Positions 5,731-9,390 of a stretch of DNA of 9,390 nucleotides are shown here, one piece after another. The translations under genes and the position numbers were made by a program. This DNA comes from an uncultured Clostridia bacterium (GTDB taxonomy: Bacteria; Bacillota; Clostridia; Christensenellales; Aristaeellaceae): contig CAMOIA010000041.1 in the NCBI GenBank assembly GCA_946615785.1, positions 1-9,390 of the forward strand. The letters are read 5' to 3'. The number at the start of each line of letters is the position of its first letter. Within the stretch, counting starts at the first letter, position 1. The notes under the pieces are model-generated. The model made no database searches. It was given only the letters and a program-made list of their open reading frames with translations, and was not told where the DNA came from.

Positions 5731-8304
5731 ATGAAGATGCATCTGATGGAAAACAGGCTTCCGCACGGCTGGGCTTCGTTTGGCGCGTACTGGCCGCGCG
5801 GGAGCGTGCGCGACGAGCGCTTTGCCTTTACGAACGAAGCGGGGAACCCCGTGCGGATGCAGAGCGAAATCGCCGCACGCTGGCCGGACGGCTCCGTCAA
5901 GTGGAGCCGCCATCTGGCCCTTGCGGACGAGATCGGCCGTGGAGGCGACCTTACGGCCGGCGAAGCACCGGCCAAAGGGCTTTCGGTGCGGGAAACGAAG
6001 GACGGCTATACGGTGCAGGGGGAGCAAATCTGCCTGAGTGTTCCAAAGGAAGGACAGAATCTTGCGGCCCATTGCCGCGGAAATGGCGCGGATGCGTTCG
6101 ACCGGGTTTTTCCTGTGCTTCGGCTGAGCCATGTACAGGAAACCGACGACGGCTGTGAAATCCGCGTCCGCAGCCTGCCCGCCGTTGTGAAAAAGCGCTA
6201 CCTGGAATCCTCCGGGCCGCTTGAGGCGGTGTTCCGGTTTGAGGGCGCGCATCTTGAGGACGGGAAGGAAAAAATGCCGTTCCTTATACGCATGTACGTC
6301 AGATTCGACGGGGAAATCGCGTTTGACGACACGTTTTTCTTTGCGGGCGACGCGGATTCGGACCGCCTTGCGGGGTGGGGCCTAAGGTTTGAAACGCGCC
6401 TGACAGGACGGTCTTATCAGCGCCATATCCGTTTCCTGACAGACGGAGTGCCGTATCACGACCATCCGACGCAGCTGTTTCACTGGAAAAAGAGGCTTGA
6501 CCGCGCGTATCTTGCCGCGCAGCAGCGGGGAGAAACGGTGGAAACGGATGCGAACCTGGACGAGGCGGCGCAGGACCTGCCGAGGTGGGACCGCTTTTGC
6601 CTGACGCAGGACGATTCCGACCATTTCTGCATTCGCAAGAAAGCCTGGGAGCGGGGCTGCTGGCTGGAGGGCGTGCACGGCAGGCGCGCGCCCGGCGTGC
6701 TTGCGGTGAGCGATCCCGAGCGCACGCTGTCCTTTGCGATGCGGGAATGCTGGGAAAAGCATCCGGCGGGGCTGGAGGCCGAAGGGCTCTCCTCAGATCG
6801 GACGGCCTGTACGGTCTGGTTTTACGCGCCGGGGGCTGAGCCCTTCGATTTCCGGCATTATGACAGGCGAACCTATCCCATGGGGAATTACGAGGGCTTT
6901 GACTATATGCTCGCCGATCCGAACGGGATCGCCGTCACCTGCCATGCGGCGGTACACTCTCAGGCAGGGTATGTGCAGGACGAGGGGCTCAGGGCCTTCT
7001 CAGAAAGCGTGAGACGGCCTCCTGTGTATCTTGCGGCGCCTGAATACTACCACGAGCACCGTGCTTTCGGATACTGGAGCCTCAGGCGCGAGGGCACGGA
7101 GGTGGAGCGATGGATCGAGGATCAGCTGGACAAAGCCTTTTCGTTTTACGAAAATGAGGCGGAGGCGAGGCGCTGGTACGGCCTGTTCAATTACGGGGAC
7201 CTGATGCACACCTACGAAGCCTGCCGGCACATGTGGCGCTACGACGTGGGCGGATTTGCCTGGGACAATACCGAGCTGGCGCCGACGTACTGGCTCTGGT
7301 ATCAGTTCCTGCGCACGGGCAGCGAACGGGTGTTCCGCATGGCCGAAGCGCTCAGCCGCCATGCGTCCGATGTGGACATGTACCACTTTGGCCCCATGAA
7401 GGGGCTGGGCTCCCGCCACAACGTACGCCACTGGGGGTGTCCCTGCAAGGAGCCGAGGGTCTCCATGGCAGGTCACCACAGGCCGCTTTATTATCTGACG
7501 GGGGACAGGCGCGTCGGCGACTGCATGGAGGACAGCCTGGCGGCGGCGGAATCGCTGCGGGTGATGCCCTGGTTCCAGGGTGAAAACGGCGTGCAGCTGC
7601 GCATCGGGCCGGACTGGGCAGCGCTGCTTTCCAACTGGATGACCGCATATGAACGTACGCTGGATCAGGGGGCGCTGGCCAAAATGAAAAAAGGCATTGC
7701 GGATCTTTCCGGGATGCCGCTCGGCCTGACCTCCGGCCCGATCGTCGGGTTTGATCCCGCGACGGGAGCGCTTGAATACCGGGGTGAAATCAAGGATAAC
7801 AGCGGCATGCACCTGTCCGCCTGCATGGGGGAAACGGAGGTCTATCTGGAAACGGCTGAGATGCTTGACTGCGGCAGCCTTTCGCGGATGACGGCGGAAA
7901 ACGGTCTGTATTTTTTCCTTTCCCCGGAGGAACGCCTGCAAAGGTCAAAGGGCCTTCTGCAGAACCGCCAGTTCGGAAGCCCCATCTATTCGGCGGAAAT
8001 GCAGGCCTGGGCGGCGCGGACGGAAAAGGACGGGGCGATGGAGCATACCGTCTGGGTAAGCCTTCTGGCCCTGCTCTATGCGCCCGGGCAGCCGGAAGGC
8101 TTCGCGCCGGTTGTGTACGGCAAACGTGACGACGGGACTGCCCTGTATGAGATTCCCTGGATCACGACCAATTTCACGGCCCAGTGGTGTCTCAAGGCCA
8201 TCGTCACCGCGGACCTGCTTCCATGCAGCAAGCCCGAAACGCTTGCGGAACTGGATCGGGAGCTGCTTGCACACCCGTCCCCTCACCGCCTGTACGGCGC
8301 CTAA
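5731..8304 (+). CDS. yetA: YetA-like protein, exo-rhamnogalacturonan lyase family (PcRGLX / PL26-related)
   Basis: 857 residues, the same length I recall for B. subtilis YetA. The family is built as an N-terminal RIFT-barrel-like domain, a central beta-sandwich and a C-terminal alpha/alpha toroid, as in Penicillium chrysogenum exo-rhamnogalacturonan lyase. The N-terminal family signatures are visible: SFGAYWPRGSV (16-26) and ARWPDGSVKWSR (49-60). The toroid part starts near residue 480 with LFNYGDLMHTYEACRHMWRY, then GGFAWDNTELAPTYWLWYQF, and further on RHNVRHWGC. The likely role is beta-elimination at the ends of rhamnogalacturonan I fragments; activity of bacterial YetA proteins is less certain than that of the fungal enzyme. 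No signal peptide is seen, so it should act inside the cell on imported oligosaccharides. The ATG at 5731 has GGAGG eight bases upstream; an in-frame ATG 23 codons earlier (5662) lies in the promoter -35 box and is rejected. It stands alone, divergent from yesU. Confidence 0.88.
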   Translation: MKMHLMENRLPHGWASFGAYWPRGSVRDERFAFTNEAGNPVRMQSEIAARWPDGSVKWSRHLALADEIGRGGDLTAGEAPAKGLSVRETKDGYTVQGEQICLSVPKEGQNLAAHCRGNGADAFDRVFPVLRLSHVQETDDGCEIRVRSLPAVVKKRYLESSGPLEAVFRFEGAHLEDGKEKMPFLIRMYVRFDGEIAFDDTFFFAGDADSDRLAGWGLRFETRLTGRSYQRHIRFLTDGVPYHDHPTQLFHWKKRLDRAYLAAQQRGETVETDANLDEAAQDLPRWDRFCLTQDDSDHFCIRKKAWERGCWLEGVHGRRAPGVLAVSDPERTLSFAMRECWEKHPAGLEAEGLSSDRTACTVWFYAPGAEPFDFRHYDRRTYPMGNYEGFDYMLADPNGIAVTCHAAVHSQAGYVQDEGLRAFSESVRRPPVYLAAPEYYHEHRAFGYWSLRREGTEVERWIEDQLDKAFSFYENEAEARRWYGLFNYGDLMHTYEACRHMWRYDVGGFAWDNTELAPTYWLWYQFLRTGSERVFRMAEALSRHASDVDMYHFGPMKGLGSRHNVRHWGCPCKEPRVSMAGHHRPLYYLTGDRRVGDCMEDSLAAAESLRVMPWFQGENGVQLRIGPDWAALLSNWMTAYERTLDQGALAKMKKGIADLSGMPLGLTSGPIVGFDPATGALEYRGEIKDNSGMHLSACMGETEVYLETAEMLDCGSLSRMTAENGLYFFLSPEERLQRSKGLLQNRQFGSPIYSAEMQAWAARTEKDGAMEHTVWVSLLALLYAPGQPEGFAPVVYGKRDDGTALYEIPWITTNFTAQWCLKAIVTADLLPCSKPETLAELDRELLAHPSPHRLYGA

Positions 8305-8371
8305 CGGAAAGACGACGAAAAAACCATCGCAGGAAGCCTGAGGGGCGGTCAGAAACAGCGTTATAAAGTCA

Positions 8372-8403
8372 ACAGCCGCTTTCTTCAGGGAGCGGCTGTC
8401 TTT
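8372..8403. terminator. Stem-loop between convergent yetA and the GH127 gene
   Basis: ACAGCCGCT (8372-8380) and AGCGGCTGT (8391-8399) form a perfect 9-bp stem with a 10-nt loop, followed by CTTT on the plus strand. It lies 67 bases after the yetA stop and about 50 bases beyond the GH127 stop read from the other side. The position between converging genes suggests a bidirectional terminator, though neither side has a long U run. Confidence 0.65.
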
Positions 8404-8418
8404 GGCATGGATCATATT

Positions 8419-8439
8419 TGCCGGTATTGTTTTCCGGCA
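8419..8439 (-). terminator. Small stem-loop just after the GH127 gene
   Basis: TGCCGG and CCGGCA (8419-8424 and 8434-8439) make a 6-bp stem with a 9-nt loop, 13 bases beyond the GH127 stop codon on the minus strand, followed by AATATG. It is a weak candidate that could act together with the larger stem-loop at 8372-8399. Confidence 0.3.
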
Positions 8440-8452
8440 CGTCAGTTTCGTA

Positions 8453-9390
8453 TCAGGTTTCCGGGATCCACACGCGCATATCCCTTGGCTCCCGGTTGGC
8501 CCAGGCGTAGTAGGGAATAGCGGTGAGGGTCGTTTTTTCATAACGCGGCTTTTCTTCGGCGTACAGAGCGTCCTGCGCGTCCGTGCGCCGAAAGCCGGGA
8601 ATCTTCATCTGCCGGATGCCGCCGAGCAAATCGGGCAGGTACGGCGTCATTTCGATCTGCGCGCCGCCGTCGGCTTTCAGGTTCCACAGGGGCTCCGGGT
8701 TGTCGCAGCCTTCAAGACAGTAGATCATGGGGCCGAAGGCGAAGGCGACGCAGCCCGCGTCGGCGCGAACCTTCGGGTTTGCGTACAGGCGGCGCGGCTC
8801 CATGGGCAGGGTGAGCTGCACGGTGTGCGGGCCTTTTTCCAGTCCAAGACGCAAATATCCCTTATCGACCTGTAACGCGATCGATTCGCCGTCGACGGTC
8901 AGGCCGGTTCTGCGTTTGTCCGCCCAGCCGGGTACGCGCAGGAACAGGGTTGTGTCTTCATGCGCGTCGACGGTATACAACAGTGCGCCGTCCCAGGGGT
9001 AGCGGGTCCTGAGGTTCAAGTGCGCCTTCTGGAAGGCATAATCGCCGTCCAGGTACTGCCTGAGGATGATCCCTTTTTCGTTCTCCTCCGCGCTGTAGGC
9101 GGCCAGCGACGTAAACAGCCGCGCGACGTTCGGCGGGCAGCAGGCGCAGGCGAACCATTTCGGGCGGGCGGGCAGCGCATGCTCAAGCCCCGGCTCCTTC
9201 CCGGATACGCCCTGCACGGCTTCCAGGGGATTCACATAGAAGAAACGGTCCATGGACAGGCTTTCGCCCGCGGAGATCACGTTGAAAATTTCCCTTTCCA
9301 CGGCGTCGTCGACGGCGCCGTCAAGGCGCGAAAGGTTCAGCGCCCTTGCGAAAAAGCACAGCGCGACCGAGGCGCAGGTATCGGCATAGG
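8453..9390 (-). CDS. GH127 beta-L-arabinofuranosidase-type enzyme, C-terminal half (5' end outside window)
   Basis: 311 residues to a TGA stop, frame open to the right edge, about half of a normal GH127 protein (around 650 residues). Family marks in order from the edge: YADTCAS (residues 1-7), FFYVNPLE (49-56), then WFACACCPPNVARL (78-91). In the characterised enzyme HypBA1 the second Cys of the CxCC group is the nucleophile and, with its neighbour and with Glu and Cys of an ETC motif, binds zinc. Here Cys83 and Cys84 fit the CxCC positions and Cys5 the ETC cysteine, 78 residues apart against 77 in HypBA1; the Glu position is Asp3. The rest is a beta-sandwich ending FAFGPMIYCLEGCDN and a short tail (AIPYYAWANRE). 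The reaction is release of beta-L-arabinofuranose or a related sugar. The GTG at 9301 is internal, not a start. Confidence 0.9.
   Translation of the reverse strand, partial: YADTCASVALCFFARALNLSRLDGAVDDAVEREIFNVISAGESLSMDRFFYVNPLEAVQGVSGKEPGLEHALPARPKWFACACCPPNVARLFTSLAAYSAEENEKGIILRQYLDGDYAFQKAHLNLRTRYPWDGALLYTVDAHEDTTLFLRVPGWADKRRTGLTVDGESIALQVDKGYLRLGLEKGPHTVQLTLPMEPRRLYANPKVRADAGCVAFAFGPMIYCLEGCDNPEPLWNLKADGGAQIEMTPYLPDLLGGIRQMKIPGFRRTDAQDALYAEEKPRYEKTTLTAIPYYAWANREPRDMRVWIPET

Noticed and set aside
5557..6252. Long N-terminal extension of the yesU frame to a start at 6252
   Set aside because: It would overlap yetA and both divergent promoters, and homology to YesU begins only after the GTG at 5556, which has its own ribosome binding site.
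7000..7941. A 313-codon open frame on the minus strand inside yetA
   Set aside because: The Arg, His and Pro-rich product has no domain features and lies wholly within the toroid-coding part of yetA.
8305..8452. Small RNA or small protein in the yetA-GH127 gap
   Set aside because: Apart from the stem-loops there is no promoter or ribosome binding site with an open frame; the plus-strand frames there are tails of shadows.

Overview
The window reads as one stretch of a plant-polysaccharide (pectin, rhamnogalacturonan I-type) utilisation locus from a GC-rich, Gram-positive anaerobe-like bacterium, most likely a gut Clostridia-type Bacillota. Three things point there: strong AGGAGG-type ribosome binding sites before nearly every gene, sigma-A-like promoters (one with a perfect TTGACA), and an LplA/LplB/LplC-type oligosaccharide ABC transporter beside homologues of Bacillus subtilis YesU and YetA. 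The taxon is an inference from gene content. No ribosomal RNA, tRNA, CRISPR array, insertion sequence or phage gene was seen.

Layout, left to right. 1-635 (minus): N-terminal part of a probable carbohydrate-active enzyme that runs off the left edge. 738-2297 (minus): secreted solute-binding protein. 2363-3289 (minus): LplC-type permease. 3344-4522 (minus): LplB-type permease with an unusual N-terminal membrane extension. These four read leftward as one operon in the order lplB-lplC-binding protein-enzyme, from a sigma-A-like promoter at 4639-4667 with a leader of about 110 nt. 4867-5556 (minus): YesU/DUF1961 protein. 5731-8304 (plus): YetA-like protein of the exo-rhamnogalacturonan lyase (PcRGLX, PL26-related) family, divergent from yesU. 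8453-9390 (minus, 5' end outside the window): C-terminal half of a GH127 beta-L-arabinofuranosidase-type enzyme, convergent with yetA across a stem-loop.

A working model, inferred from the families: the binding protein and the two permeases import pectin-derived oligosaccharides. YetA, YesU and GH127 carry no visible export signal in the parts seen, so they would act on these oligosaccharides in the cytoplasm, on the rhamnogalacturonan backbone and on arabinose-type side chains. The ATPase of the transporter is not in the window; transporters of this class commonly share an MsmX-type ATPase encoded elsewhere.

No wholly new system is evident. The points most worth checking are: an unrecognised enzyme at the left edge; a conservative change at a GH127 zinc-ligand position; the extra membrane segments on LplB; the lack of a lipobox in the binding protein; and a set of shared short elements in the promoters and intercistronic gaps that may be a regulon signature.
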